A stretch of DNA of 64,000 nt from JBPESP01 sp051710585 (GCA_051710585.1 JBPESP010000001.1:248001-312000), one strand, 5' to 3'. Positions 22,125-32,620 are shown, numbered from the stretch's first letter. Program-made: numbers and translations. Notes: generated from the letters alone by a model not told the origin.

Positions 22125-23900
22125 CATTTTATTAGGACTTACATCGTTGCGCTAGCATTTCGCCCCGCGTTTTTTGCGTAGTTGCTTGACGTTGGAACGA
22201 GTATATATGGTTACCGATAATCCGGTAAAATGGCAATACTAAACTTCTGGCGTGAAATTAATACCTACAGATTATCAATAATAAACTCAGAGCCGCAGTA
22301 CAGTGTGTTATCCCGATAAGTAATCAGCATCAGGGTATCAATCCGTTCACTGTTAATCAGCATATCGATCCCTACCATGTCCAAGTTTTGAAAATTCTTA
22401 AACTTATAATTTAGCAAGGTATGGCATAATATGTAGGGTGTATTTTATTTAGCCGGCTAAAAATAGTACCACTATGGCCATGGGGATCTTATAAATAAAC
22501 GATACGCTTATCGATATATGGCGTGATAACACGATATAGATAAGCCTACGGCGGTAGTAATATGACATTCTGCGAATTATTACGTAATTCGTTAATATTA
22601 TTCAGCATCAGCGGCTTGGTGAAGCATCTATATAGACCGTAGTGTTATCGGTTCTCAGTATCTCATAAATTACTGTCGGCGCGGTGCTGATTATATAAAA
22701 ATAATATTTAGACTCCAGTTGCTCTTAAATTATTTTCATATACTAATATATATGTAGTAGTCTAATGAATCTGCAGAATAAGACGGAAGGTGAGTTTGGT
22801 TCTTAAATTTTCTAACTTGTAAGTTTACTTGATATTGTAACGCTATAGTAACTGTTAGAAACACCTACCTCATATATAGTAGGTATTATGTAGCATCACT
22901 CTAGCCTTTTTGGAATTTTTTCTCATACCATTTTAGTACTTTGATGCTCAGTTTGTTATCTGGAAATAATGATATATTTCAGTCCAGATATACATTATGT
23001 GGCTGTACCATACTTGCCTTAGTTATTTTATAATGAACTAGTATTCAAGATAATTAGGGATAGCAGTATACGCCTGATCGACAGGTTTTATAACTTGTGC
23101 GTTGGCTATTGATGACTAATCTGCCTTAGCTTTTTTTATAAGTCTGCTTATAAATTAAGTCAACCTTATCTAAAAATATCTCTAGATTGCTCTGGGGTAA
23201 TACTTCTTACGCCAGATTTACTGTGGATGGATACTGTAAAATTCGTGAACCTGACTAGGCAATACTATTATAATATGCCGTTTGGGGTTTCAGGATGCTT
23301 TTCCAGTATTTTAACTCCTGCGATAAACCCTGAACATGTGGCAAAATGTAGCTATAGGATAATGCGCTTTAATTTTTTTTAATTAACTATAATTATTATA
23401 GTATTTAATATCAATAGAACTATGGATTTTTAATTTTATTTTATATTTAAATGCGTTATAGCTTTTCTTAGGCTCTTTATTTCGATTTATTCTGAAATTA
23501 TTAGAGAGGTTTTTGGAGTTATATCCTCGCTTATAAAGAAATTATTTATCTATTTTTTGTTATAAAAAGGCCGACATCCATGGATTTTTCTGACTGTGCG
23601 GTACTGTAATTTTAGTTGAAAACAAGTTAAGCGGATTTGTGTTTAAATTCAGGATTAAAATTTCTTCTCTTATTGGTACGTCTGTTTTTTCTGATGTAAG
23701 TATACCACTTTAGTTTAGGTGGCTAAATTCATATGTTACTACAGTCTGTTTTCTGGAAGATTGAAGGATATGATGTGGAATTTAGTTGCTAATAATATAG
23801 CACTATCGGTGATTTAGTTTATTCGGTAGCAGTAAAATGATTATTTTACTTAATGATTTTTAGGAGATGAGATATTTTTAAAAAAAATCTTCATGTTGAC
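22125..23900 (-). pseudogene. lepA: lepA (EF4) pseudogene
   Basis: LepA (EF4) is a ribosome-associated GTPase normally co-transcribed with lepB. The C-terminal half is readable: MKII*EQLESKYYFYIISTA then PTVIYEILRTD near 22740-22640 (E. coli [31 protein letters not shown]), DMVGIDMLINSERIDTLMLI near 22370-22300, and IYTRSNVKQLRKK at about 22195. A possible AGVKILEKHPETPNGI piece near 23310 fits the middle of the G domain. The last 30 or so residues are deleted, so the remnant runs straight into lepB. The 5' limit is extrapolated from length. Confidence 0.88.
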
Positions 23901-23935
23901 CCTATTGAACTAAATACTCATTTTGCGGTAAATCA

Positions 23936-24050
23936 TTATAGCAAATATAAGTTAATTATCCGTAATTTTATCTAATGCTTTGATTGTAAATAATTCTGGA
24001 CCGCTAAATAGGAATATTTTTAGAGTTCAAAGGATTCCAGAATTATTTAC
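23936..24050 (+). repeat. Partial copy of the hslU-ftsN flanking repeat, with 15-bp inverted repeat
   Basis: The segment ATTATAGCAAATATAAGTTA and the following GTAATTTT and GTAAATAA blocks match, in the same order, the edge of the repeat at 59047-59105 (GTTATAGTAAATATAAGTTA there). Beyond it, GTAAATAATTCTGGA at 23986-24000 is repeated inverted and perfect at 24036-24050. It may be the end of a decayed mobile element; no transposase is readable. Confidence 0.6.
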
Positions 24051-24729
24051 GTCGCTATAAACACGAACAAAATACATCCATAAAGATATGGTAATTTCAT
24101 GCATTAATTAAATTTAGCGCGCTGAATAGATTATATATTATTTTTTACCCGCCTAGCGGCTTTTAGCCATCAGACTGCTTCCTTATTTTAAGATTATGAA
24201 ATAAGGAAATATATCTCCTTTAAATATTAATATATTTAGTAATATTATAAGTAGAAAAAGCTACTGGTACGATAACGCTTAGTAAGCTGTCGTAATTATG
24301 CAATAAACCAATATGGCCTAAAACAGAACCTGTTAGCGCGTAATAGTGAAAGTGCGGCGATAATGATCGTGGAATTCCACGGGAAAAGCGGTTGCTCCTT
24401 TAGACGCTATCCAAAGTCACGGTATTGATATCATCGATATGTGTAGTCGATGGGGATTCATCATATTTCACAGGCTATAGCTATAGGGGAGCAGTTCGGC
24501 AGCGATAAAAGGGCTCTATTATGTCAGAATAGCCAATAGGGTCCTGGATCCAGCTGAATAAATTATGCTATAAATATTATTACTACTAACAAAGGTGCAC
24601 TATAAACGGTTATAAAAGCTCTAATAATGATAAAAATACTTATAGATAGGGAAATAGTAAACGTTTGTGCGATCGTGGATGGTCGTGGATGCTGTGGCGG
24701 CTATAATGGAGTACTAGGTCTCGTATTAC

Positions 24730-24751
24730 CCCTTTCTTGACTACGAAAGGG
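24730..24751. repeat. Short hairpin with TTGACTAC loop
   Basis: CCCTTTC (24730-24736) and GAAAGGG (24745-24751) flank the loop TTGACTAC. The hairpin inside dead recO at 19184-19206 has the same TTGACTAC across its centre, though the stems differ. It may belong to a small dispersed family. Confidence 0.55.
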
Positions 24752-25000
24752 CGCGGAAGTAGCGTACTACTACGCAAACAATTATGCGTGAGATCAATTC
24801 AGCCTCTTACGGAAGGTAAGTTACTATGACATATAAATTCTATTGAGTTAGATCAATGCAACATTTTGTTAAAATCCGGCATACTGATCATTTCTAGATA
24901 ATATTCAGAATGGAAAGGTTCTCCCGTTGATGGTATATAGTGCTCGTCTTGCTAACGTTGAAGGGATAGGGTGAAGAGGCTGTTTTAGCAATATGTTGGG

Positions 25001-26206
25001 CTATATATTAGCTGATCGGCTGCTTATGCTATGGGTACGGTGACGACTAACTAATCCAAGAAGTAAGAAAAGAATAAATACTTTAACATATAATATATTA
25101 CAAATTTGTAGGGCTGCATTGATGCCATAACGGGCGACAATAGGGCCGGTAACAATAAATGTCAGCATGGTGCCGATCGTGCCGCAAGTCAGAATAAAAT
25201 TGATCAGCTTTGGCGATATTACTCGAGTTTGTTGTGATCCAAGTGTGATAATCGTGGTATAAATAGCGCTGGAAACAAAGCCTAGCGCCAGTAAATACCA
25301 GGGTAGAAAAACAGGGTTGCTGGTGTGGATAAATAGATACATGAAAAACGCCGAGAGTGCTGCAAGCACTGTGACAGTGCGCTGTAAATCAAAAAATCGC
25401 AACACTGCGCTAAAAACCCACATCCCAATCATATAGGCGGTCCAGAAATTAGCTACTAGCCCGCCGGCCTGTTGAATGTTCATATCAAAATGTGTTCTTG
25501 CATATTCCGGCACCCAGGAGATGAAACCGAGCTGACCTAGAATATAGCAGAGTGCAGCCAGTGCCATTAGAGCCACGCCAGCCCCCCAGGATTCCCGCCT
25601 TTGTTGGTTTTTTCGGTTCGCGGTATCGGCGGCCTTTACAATTAATACCGGAAAATCCGATAGAAGGGTAAGGATAAAGATCATTACATATACTCCGCCG
25701 ATGCAGATATATAACCAGTACCACGTGATCTCGCGTGCTAATATCTCACCGGCCAGTATGGGAAATAGTATACCAGCCATACTGAAGAACGAATCAGTAA
25801 ACAATAAACGCGAGCCACGCTGCTGCCCGGCATAAAGATAAGTGATAAGATAGGTTCCGATGGACATCGTAATGCCGCTAACAACCCCTAAAATAAATAT
25901 CGAAATAGAAAATATTGTTAGATTATGCCCACTTATTAACCCGAATATTGCTAGCATCATTAATAGAAATCCAAATATTAATTGCTGTTTAAGTGGGATG
26001 ATTTCCATTAGCCAAGCATTGAGAAAGATTGCTACTAGTATCCCCGAGTTGAGGAAGGTGAATGTATTACTCATACGTGAAATAGGTAATTGAAAGTAGT
26101 CAGCGATATTACCCAATACCACTCCGGTGACGATAACCAACGCTCCCGTAAGCCCATAAGAAAAGAAACTAATCCATGTCAGTATTAACCTATTTTTTTT
26201 ATTCAT
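25001..26206 (-). CDS. tsgA: MFS transporter TsgA
   Basis: TsgA is an inner-membrane major facilitator protein; in Salmonella its gene responds to selenite and low oxygen, and its substrate is not established. The product has 401 residues (393 in E. coli) and about 12 hydrophobic segments, and aligns throughout: LTWISFFSYGLTGALVIVTG at the start, MSIGTYLITYLY in the middle, YTTIITLGSQQTRVISPKL and TCGTIGTMLTFIVTGPIV near the end. It begins at ATG 26206. The surroundings are dead (ppiA on the divergent side). It is the only transporter in the window; survival hints at solute exchange with the host (inference). Confidence 0.93.
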   Translation of the reverse strand: MNKKNRLILTWISFFSYGLTGALVIVTGVVLGNIADYFQLPISRMSNTFTFLNSGILVAIFLNAWLMEIIPLKQQLIFGFLLMMLAIFGLISGHNLTIFSISIFILGVVSGITMSIGTYLITYLYAGQQRGSRLLFTDSFFSMAGILFPILAGEILAREITWYWLYICIGGVYVMIFILTLLSDFPVLIVKAADTANRKNQQRRESWGAGVALMALAALCYILGQLGFISWVPEYARTHFDMNIQQAGGLVANFWTAYMIGMWVFSAVLRFFDLQRTVTVLAALSAFFMYLFIHTSNPVFLPWYLLALGFVSSAIYTTIITLGSQQTRVISPKLINFILTCGTIGTMLTFIVTGPIVARYGINAALQICNILYVKVFILFLLLGLVSRHRTHSISSRSANI

Positions 26207-26282
26207 TTTAAACCTAATTTTAGTTTGATATTTTCGATGAAAGTTTGGGTTTTAATAGGATAGTATCCCGCTTATCTGCAGG

Positions 26283-26304
26283 AGCCATGATTTTATCATG
26301 GCTT
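26283..26304. terminator. Hairpin between tsgA and dead ppiA
   Basis: GCCATGAT-TTT-ATCATGGC forms an 8-9 bp stem followed on the plus strand by TTATTTATTAG. Read on the plus strand it resembles a weak Rho-independent terminator, but no live gene runs into it. It may instead be part of the old divergent control region. Confidence 0.35.
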
Positions 26305-26389
26305 ATTTATTAGTCTGGAAAATTCTTAATAGGAATTATTATATTCAAATGTTCTTGGGTGATCACTACTCCTCTTCTTTCCCTGATAT

Positions 26390-26870
26390 TTTTCTCTGCA
26401 GTAGCCTTATGAAGCGGCGCAGAACCTTCTTGTGCTATTGATCACTTCGTATAGCAATAACTGAAAATTGGATAGCACTAAATTATTAGTTCCAGTAAAC
26501 AACTTTATGCAATATATGAATAGTTATTTTATAAAAACACCATTTTCCTACGTACAGTCTAGAAGGTTCCTGATACAAGGGGTTGTATTAAACGGGATAT
26601 CTTTCAAAAGTCCACCTTATACGATAATTAAAAATGAAGCTAATAGTGGCGGCCTGCAGGGCAATATAGATGCGATACGATCGCGATGGAGCAAGTTAGT
26701 GTAAGATAGTGTGATCATCATATTCTTTATCAACCTGACAGACAATGCTTTCTTCGATATATGGGCAGTGCAATTTCGTCTATACCATGTTCGATAAGGT
26801 GGTAATAAAAGGAATTGAAATGAGGCAGCATATCAGAATATACCGATTAAGCTGATTGCCTTTCTTTCAA
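26390..26870 (+). pseudogene. ppiA: ppiA pseudogene (cyclophilin-type prolyl isomerase)
   Basis: Periplasmic peptidyl-prolyl isomerase A is divergent from tsgA in E. coli, as here. A 78-codon open piece (26468-26704) reads STKLLVPVNNFMQYMNSYF, RRFLIQGVVLNG and IIKNEANSGGLQGNIDAI, matching E. coli QKAPVSVQNFVDYVNSGF, PGFMIQGGGF and PIKNEADNGLRNTRGTIAM. After a shift, FFINLTDNAFFD (26720-26756) matches QFFINVADNAFLD. The N-terminal signal region and the end are eroded. Cytosolic ppiB is similar, so synteny decides for ppiA. Confidence 0.85.
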
Positions 26871-28421
26871 AAAACTGTCCTATAACTCTAAATATAGGAG
26901 CTTAAAGATATCTGTACATAAAAGCTAGCGGGCTTGCAGAATATCCCGCTGTTATATTCCTGGTATGATATTGCATCCAATACCTTCCCTTCCCGATGCA
27001 AGGGAAGGCTTTCTGGTGTGGTCTTTTACCTTATCTGGCCGCCCCTCCATTTGTGTGTCTCTTTTGGGAGGATGACGTTATTATCTGACGTACATTATAG
27101 CCGTAGAGTTTTAACTGTCCTCTTGTGTATCTTGCTAGATTTTTTAATCTATGTTAATACCTATTAATTTTATCTCCTCAATTCATTCCGATAAAATCAC
27201 TAATATAGATTATACTTATTTTTTACAGGAACACTCTAGTCTCTTATATAAGAGAAACTGATAAAATAATCGGGAAAAAAGTTTATATATATACAATACT
27301 AGAATGAAAACTTCTCTGATATATAGTATTATCTTATATTAGCTTAGCATGAAGGTTGAGAGATCGTGTTGTTAATGTCTGGAAGATAAATACTTTTGGT
27401 AACACTGATGGAGGCACTATGAATGATAAATAGGAGATAATTGAGATCTCTATCTTTAATCTGGATTTGAATTCGTTATGTAATTGTTTAAATATTTAGG
27501 AAAACCGCAGGACTGCAAGAGGCAGAATTGGCACTGAGGAATGCTTCACGGCCGGCCGCCTCGCTTAAAATTGGACCGGTTACGATAGAGTTGAGATACT
27601 CTGGTTATACGCTATTAGCATCATTCTCTCTTTGGCAAAGAGAGAGCAATTTGTGGGGTATGGATATCTATTAAAACAGACACCTGATTTTGCCACTTCG
27701 TTTATCTTCGTTTATCTAGAAAAAAGTTAATGCAGTGATTGATGTAGCCCTTCAAAGAAGAAGATTATCTGCACAAGCTGGCTTTTAGTTATTTTTTGAT
27801 AAATTGGTAAATTATTATACCGATATTAATCGGTTGCAATTTTTGTGTTGGGCAGGATGCGCGGTTTTAGCATATTTTTTAAATAACTGATTATTTATCT
27901 TAGCTATAATATTAACTGAGATCTATAATCCAGCAGGATTAGCTGAAGCTGAATCCTAACCAAACCGTGGCGGTTTGTGATATGAGGCCAAAGTCGCATT
28001 ATTCCGACCAGTGGTCACGATCTGAAAGAGGATTGTTAACTCCATACTCTGCGCAAAATCAATAATACCTGTTAATATGGGTATTATTCTATATGCACTG
28101 CCCCCTGAATTTTCTTTAATCTTCCTAAATTCAGTATTTGCTGATGAACAGTGTTTAAGATTAGGTTACACCTCAGGTTGTTTCAGGATACCGCTTATAA
28201 GTAAGAACAAAAGGAAAGTGCAGTTAAACTATATAGCTAACGAATCCTGGCTTCCTTGGTGCTTGAAATCACGGGCTAACGTTTTCATACTATATTTTGT
28301 GACAACGTTTGTAATCACGTCTCTGCTGTTACCATACTCTCACTGAGAATCAGAATTCAGCATCAAACGGTATACAAAAGTGTGGCACTAGGAATCTATA
28401 AGCTATAGTTCAAGGAAGATT
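26871..28421. other. Decayed region between ppiA and pabA
   Basis: E. coli has yhfG and fic here. Only a possible fic fragment is visible (listed separately). Open frames at 26934-27167 and 28077-28346 (+) have no recognisable family and atypical composition. Short hairpins lie at 26983-27008 (CCTTCCCTT / AAGGGAAGG) and 27625-27645 (TCTCTCTTT-GGC-AAAGAGAGA). Confidence 0.5.
27500..27640 (+). pseudogene. fic: Possible fic remnant
   Basis: The plus strand reads LQEAELALRNASRPAASLKI then GP at about 27508-27575, which resembles E. coli Fic LEQAAYEMTALRAATIELGP, and the gene is expected here between ppiA and pabA. The HPFRxGNxR AMPylation motif cannot be found. The call is tentative and rests on one short segment plus synteny. 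Confidence 0.4.
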
Positions 28422-29003
28422 ATGAACGGATTATTGATAATAGATAATTATGATTCATTTACCTGGAATCTTTATCAGTATTTCTCTGAATTGGGAGTAC
28501 AGGTGATGGTACGTCGTCATGACAGTCTAAATCTCACGGATATCGAGCGGCTGGCGCCGACGCAAATAGTTATATCTCCCGGCCCAGGTAACCCGGACGA
28601 GGCGGGGATCTCCCTTGCTGCTATTAGGCATTTTGCTGGAAAAGTGCCGATCCTAGGGGTCTGTCTTGGGCATCAAGCTATTGGTCAGGTGTTTGGCGCA
28701 CGTGTCGTTCGTGCACGTTTGGTTATGCATGGAAAAACCTCTGTTATACGACACGATGGCCAAGGGGTATTTGCCGGTTTAGCGGAGGCATTGACGGTAA
28801 CACGTTACCATTCGCTTATTATCGATCCAGCTAGCGTACCATCCTGTCTAGCGGTTACCGCCTGGAGCCAGTGCGAAGGGCAACCGGATGAAATTATGGC
28901 CATTCGCCATCGTTCCTTGCCGCTAGAAGGTGTACAGTTTCATCCTGAAAGCATCATGAGTGAACAGGGTCATTCTTTACTAGTAAATTTTCTAAATAGT
29001 TGA
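28422..29003 (+). CDS. pabA: Aminodeoxychorismate synthase component II PabA
   Basis: PabA is the glutamine amidotransferase subunit that feeds ammonia to PabB to make aminodeoxychorismate, the precursor of p-aminobenzoate and folate. It has 193 residues (187 in E. coli). The class I amidotransferase triad is C81 in GVCLGHQA, with H174 and E176 in FHPES; the SPGPGNPDEAG oxyanion loop is present. The sequence begins LLIIDNYDSFTWNLYQYF as in E. coli. AAGGAAG precedes the ATG. TrpG is related, but the position between fic/ppiA and argD-crp and the closer similarity favour PabA. An insert of about 5 residues near 151-156 is unusual. Confidence 0.93.
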   Translation: MNGLLIIDNYDSFTWNLYQYFSELGVQVMVRRHDSLNLTDIERLAPTQIVISPGPGNPDEAGISLAAIRHFAGKVPILGVCLGHQAIGQVFGARVVRARLVMHGKTSVIRHDGQGVFAGLAEALTVTRYHSLIIDPASVPSCLAVTAWSQCEGQPDEIMAIRHRSLPLEGVQFHPESIMSEQGHSLLVNFLNS

Positions 29004-29128
29004 TGCTAGTTTATTTTTTAGACAGTAAAAACACTTTACTTTGTAATGACAAAGTAGAATATAATTCTAATTTGTTTTTATTTTATAAAAATAATATGTT
29101 ATAAGATAGACGATCTTACAGTCATTCA

Positions 29129-30300
29129 TGGAAAAGTTTGATCAGATTATTTGCTAGTTATGTATCCGCTCAGTTCTTTTCGATAAAAAGCGTCAGCAAC
29201 AGGTTTATAATTACTAAGGAAAAGAATATATCGATTTTTTAAAAGATCGCGGTTACTGCACTGGAGTATTTTCATTCGACGCTGGTAGTTATATTAAAAT
29301 TACAAAAGTAAGATTATGGCATAACCAATAACATTATTTAAAAATAAATAATGTTATGTTTTTGGTAAAAAGCTTATTTATGTTCATGCGACTTTTCTAA
29401 TTGTTTATATTCTTTGTTAATTCCTGCAGTGAGACGAATAAGGCGCCTTTATACTGGTACGTCACTATGCTATCCACCTATCCAGCTCGTAGAAGAGCAA
29501 GAAAAGATATTATGTTTATAATGCCTCCATAGCTCAACGCTATTTACCGTCTCATTTGGAAAATAGCTAAATCGACGGGTTTAGACTGAAACTAGGTGGA
29601 TATCGTTTATGTATCGTTCAACGATCTTGACGTAGTCAAGCTATCATTGATGATCACATTTATACTATTTCCTCGAATCAATATGGGGGAGGAACATTAT
29701 TCCAACTTAATCGGTGTTTTGCAGGGGGGGTCCAGGAATAATGTGAAATAATGTGATAAGTATAAGGCAATAATAGTGATGGATAAAATGCAATGCAGCA
29801 TTGGCATAGTGGAAAATATTTCTTATATATAAGATATAGTACGAATCAATATTTTAAATACTGGTAAAACATTAGCAGTGAATTCCACATTAGTGCAATG
29901 TTGAACAGCGCAGATGTTACTTCAGTCAATGGCTATTGTGGTATCATGGTACGACTTATGGCAATAAGTCTGCTGACCTTTGCTGTGGCAAAAATAGGGC
30001 TAGGTGTTATAAACCTCCTTGAGGTGTTGTTTTTATAAATAAGCGTTATAAGTCTTTCATTCAAGCTTTGCATAATATCAATGTAAAGCATCATTTTTAC
30101 CCAAACGTGGGGTATGGGGTTTATTATTTAGCGCGAGTTAGCGCTGGATTTTCAGGGACAGGCGCCGGATTTCCTGCATGCCATCGCGCTGAATGGGAAT
30201 CATGATTATAAATGCTAGACTTATATGACTCATTTCGTCTCTTAGCAGAAGAGGACCGCTTGATAATATTGCTGAGGGCTCGTGCGGCTTAAGAAAGGTG
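29129..30300 (+). pseudogene. argD: argD pseudogene (acetylornithine/DapC aminotransferase)
   Basis: ArgD transaminates N-acetylornithine and also succinyl-diaminopimelate, so it serves both arginine and lysine/DAP synthesis. Pieces follow the E. coli protein in order: MEKFDQIIC, QGKEYIDF, FVNSCSETNKAPLYWYVT, VDIVYVSFNDLDVVKL (E. coli ADIIHVPFNDLHAVKA) at about 29600, HGTTYGNKSADLCCG at about 29948 (E. coli HGSTYGGNPLACAVA), and RELALDFQGQAPDFLHAIAL at about 30140. Frameshifts separate them. The span (1.17 kb) is close to the original 1.22 kb. It lies 125 bp after pabA, as in E. coli. Confidence 0.95.
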
Positions 30301-31989
30301 TGGCGTGCTTTACTTGTTAGGTTTGATGAGAAAATAGTAAACTTATCTGTATATTATCGATAATACTTCCATCAAAGGGTTCCATCTATAACACTAGTTC
30401 AGCGGCGTATTATGCAAGTGGTGATGTTCAAGCTAAAACCTGTTCTGTGGCCACAGAATGAGAGGGCGCGTCAAAATGAAAAATATATCGTAAATACCAT
30501 TCCATTAGTATTACTATCTGATTCTATAGGTTCGTTAGTATTAAAAATTCCTGTTTTAAGTACTCTGATCGCGATATTCCAGCTGATGCTGATAGTTTTC
30601 GGCGGCAATTTGAGGAAAGTAGATAATCGACAGCAAGTGTAGCAACGATAAGCATATAGTGATTGTATGTTAGCATATCCATATAGCATTCATATTTTTT
30701 TAAAATAAAATAACTGTAGGTGGATTTTTATAAGCGCATACGTATTACCTTTTAGGTAAAGAGAGTTAAACTCTAAAGTTACGGCCATTCGTTGTTGACA
30801 GATATGATAATCAAGAAGATCGAATAGTTTTTTCGGTAGGTTTAGTATTAGCCTTATATATTATTATAACAGTAGCTAGGACAAAAATCCAGGAAGGTGA
30901 GGTTAGTATGATTTAACGCAGCCTTTGCCTGTTTAGATGTAGGTAATACCTCCTCTGTAGTAGACTTGATCCGAAGCTCTCATTGCGACTAGTGATTTAA
31001 GAACTTTTGTATTATAATGTATTTATTTACGAGCCGTCACCTATGTTGATACCTCACAATTCTTCATGAGCTTATAAGCGGCTAGCTGATGCTCATTTTA
31101 ATGCCAGAGTTGTTCTGGTATATGATGGTCGCAATTTTTTAATGTTCCGGCAAGGCCGCTGATGGTATTCTAAGTGTCCATGACACGGTTACGATTAACT
31201 ACGTGCTTTCATAGTCGATTTTATTTACGAAAATCTACTATTGCTTGTACTTGCCGCAATGTATTTCAAAAGTTTGATATAATACCATGATAGGGTATTA
31301 TGCTCTTATTCTTTTAATTATTATGAATATTTGAATGAGTCTAACATTAATAATAGTACCGCCTTTTTTAGGATTTTGTTTTCTATGTCGAAGCCGCTAT
31401 ATCCATTTTTTATTTCTTTAAGTTTAGTTTTTGTTAGGAGTTAGAAATAGCTACGGGGGGTTATTTTCCATAGTTCCATGGGAAACGGTTTCACCAAATG
31501 GTGATAGCAAAATATTGTTGTCGATCTTCTTTTACGTGTTGATATTTCCGATTAAAGATTACCTTTGCCTCTTTGAGTTTAAATTTCATAGTAAATTTTT
31601 TACTTATTTATTCACTTGTAAGATTTTAGGTAAGTATATTTACCTCAACTTAGGTAGATAAATTCAGTGTACCGTTATAATATATAGCAAGTAAAACGTT
31701 GCGTACCTTAGTTGCTATTGTCAGAGCTGGAAGTATAGGTCGTACCCATTACCATAGCTATTTCTTCAAATAAATGTTTATAGAGCCCAGTGATATTACG
31801 GTAGATGGGCTATAAAAGAGCAGTAGTCTTTTGCAGACTGTTGAATATCAGGTTATGCGATTAGCAGGCACAGAACAATCATTTACCTCAGAGTATTATT
31901 TATTTCTGAGGGTTATATAAAGATTTTTTTATTATATAAGTTAAATAAAGTAGGTGTACTTCATCCTGACTATACCCATGGTTAGGAAA
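30301..31989. other. Decayed region where yhfK is expected
   Basis: E. coli has the membrane protein gene yhfK between argD and crp. I could not align any part of it. Open frames of 72-76 codons at 30412-30642, 30471-30689 and 31431-31661 look spurious. No other structure was noticed. Confidence 0.5.
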
Positions 31990-32620
31990 TTAGCGAGTGC
32001 CATAAACAATAATGGTTTTCCGTGGGCAGAGATGAGATTTGATCCTCAAGCATTTTTAAAATACGGCCGACTGTTCAAGGGAACAGTCGGCAATCTGGCC
32101 AATTTCTTATCGGGTAATTTTAACTTGCATATCGTTCGGATGGGTCATGGCTTCCGATTTCTTGGCCAGATTTAGTAATGTTTGCGCAATTCGCTTAGTT
32201 ATATCCAAGAAGGCCAAGTTGCCAACTTTCTCTGAGTTTACCTGTAGGCGGTTAGCTATTTGTGAAGACAGACGTACCAATATATCGGGATTCATCTGAA
32301 TCAATTGGCGAAAATTTTTATAGGGTATCTCTACTACTTCACAGGCTGTTTTAGATCGGACACAAGCGCTACGCTCTTGCTTTTTTTCAAATAACCCCAT
32401 CTCTCCGATAAAATCACCTTTATTAAGATAGGAAAGGATCATCTCTTTACCCTCTTCAATCTTTAATTAGTACCACAACAGAGCCTTTGACGATGTAGTA
32501 GAGTATTTCTGCTTGTTCACCCTGGTGAATCAACGTACTTTTCAATAGAAACTTATGAATATGGCAACGAGACAGGGACCATTCTAGAGTCGGGTCTGTT
32601 TGCAGTTTGCCGAGAATCAT
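31990..32620 (-). pseudogene. crp: crp pseudogene (cAMP receptor protein)
   Basis: CRP is the global cAMP-responsive regulator of carbon use. The locus is 631 bp against 633 for a 210-codon gene, and every part can be aligned. The start MILGKLQTDPTLEWSLSRCH at 32620 is good. A one-base insertion after VVVLIKD (near 32455) shifts the frame; the cAMP-binding domain then continues in an open 111-codon piece (32107-32442). A TAA replaces the Gln codon after KITR, just before the helix-turn-helix, and two more small deletions follow. The end still reads IIVYGTR with the original stop at 31990. A short product from an internal start would lack DNA-binding helices. Confidence 0.97.
32066..32091. repeat. 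Perfect 11-bp inverted repeat inside dead crp
   Basis: GCCGACTGTTC (32066-32076) and GAACAGTCGGC (32081-32091) flank AAGG. The right arm corresponds to the conserved Glu-Thr-Val-Gly codons of the recognition helix less one A, and the left arm to the Val-Gly-Cys-Ser codons with changes that make it match the right arm exactly. It is not followed by a T-run. Confidence 0.85.

Larger units (their letters stand above)
23901..25000. other. Block A/B joint: decayed DNA with repeat fragment
   Basis: In E. coli the lepA and tsgA loci are far apart, so a rearrangement joint lies here. No gene is recognisable; a patch around 24370-24480 looks like eroded coding sequence. Contents are a partial copy of the repeat that flanks hslU-ftsN (about 23936-23990), a perfect 15-bp inverted repeat (arms 23986-24000 and 24036-24050), and a short hairpin CCCTTTC-TTGACTAC-GAAAGGG (24730-24751). 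Confidence 0.55.

Noticed and set aside
28422..29003. Assignment as anthranilate synthase component II (trpG)
   Set aside because: Neighbours (ppiA, fic?, argD, crp) match the pabA locus, and motif-by-motif similarity is closest to PabA, though dual function cannot be excluded.
32066..32091. Hairpin as the crp terminator
   Set aside because: It lies inside the crp coding alignment, about 75 bp before the original stop codon.
32107..32442. Open frame of 111 codons that looks like a short CRP-family protein
   Set aside because: It is the middle of the crp pseudogene; codons on both sides align to crp in other frames and the DNA-binding helices are cut off by a stop.
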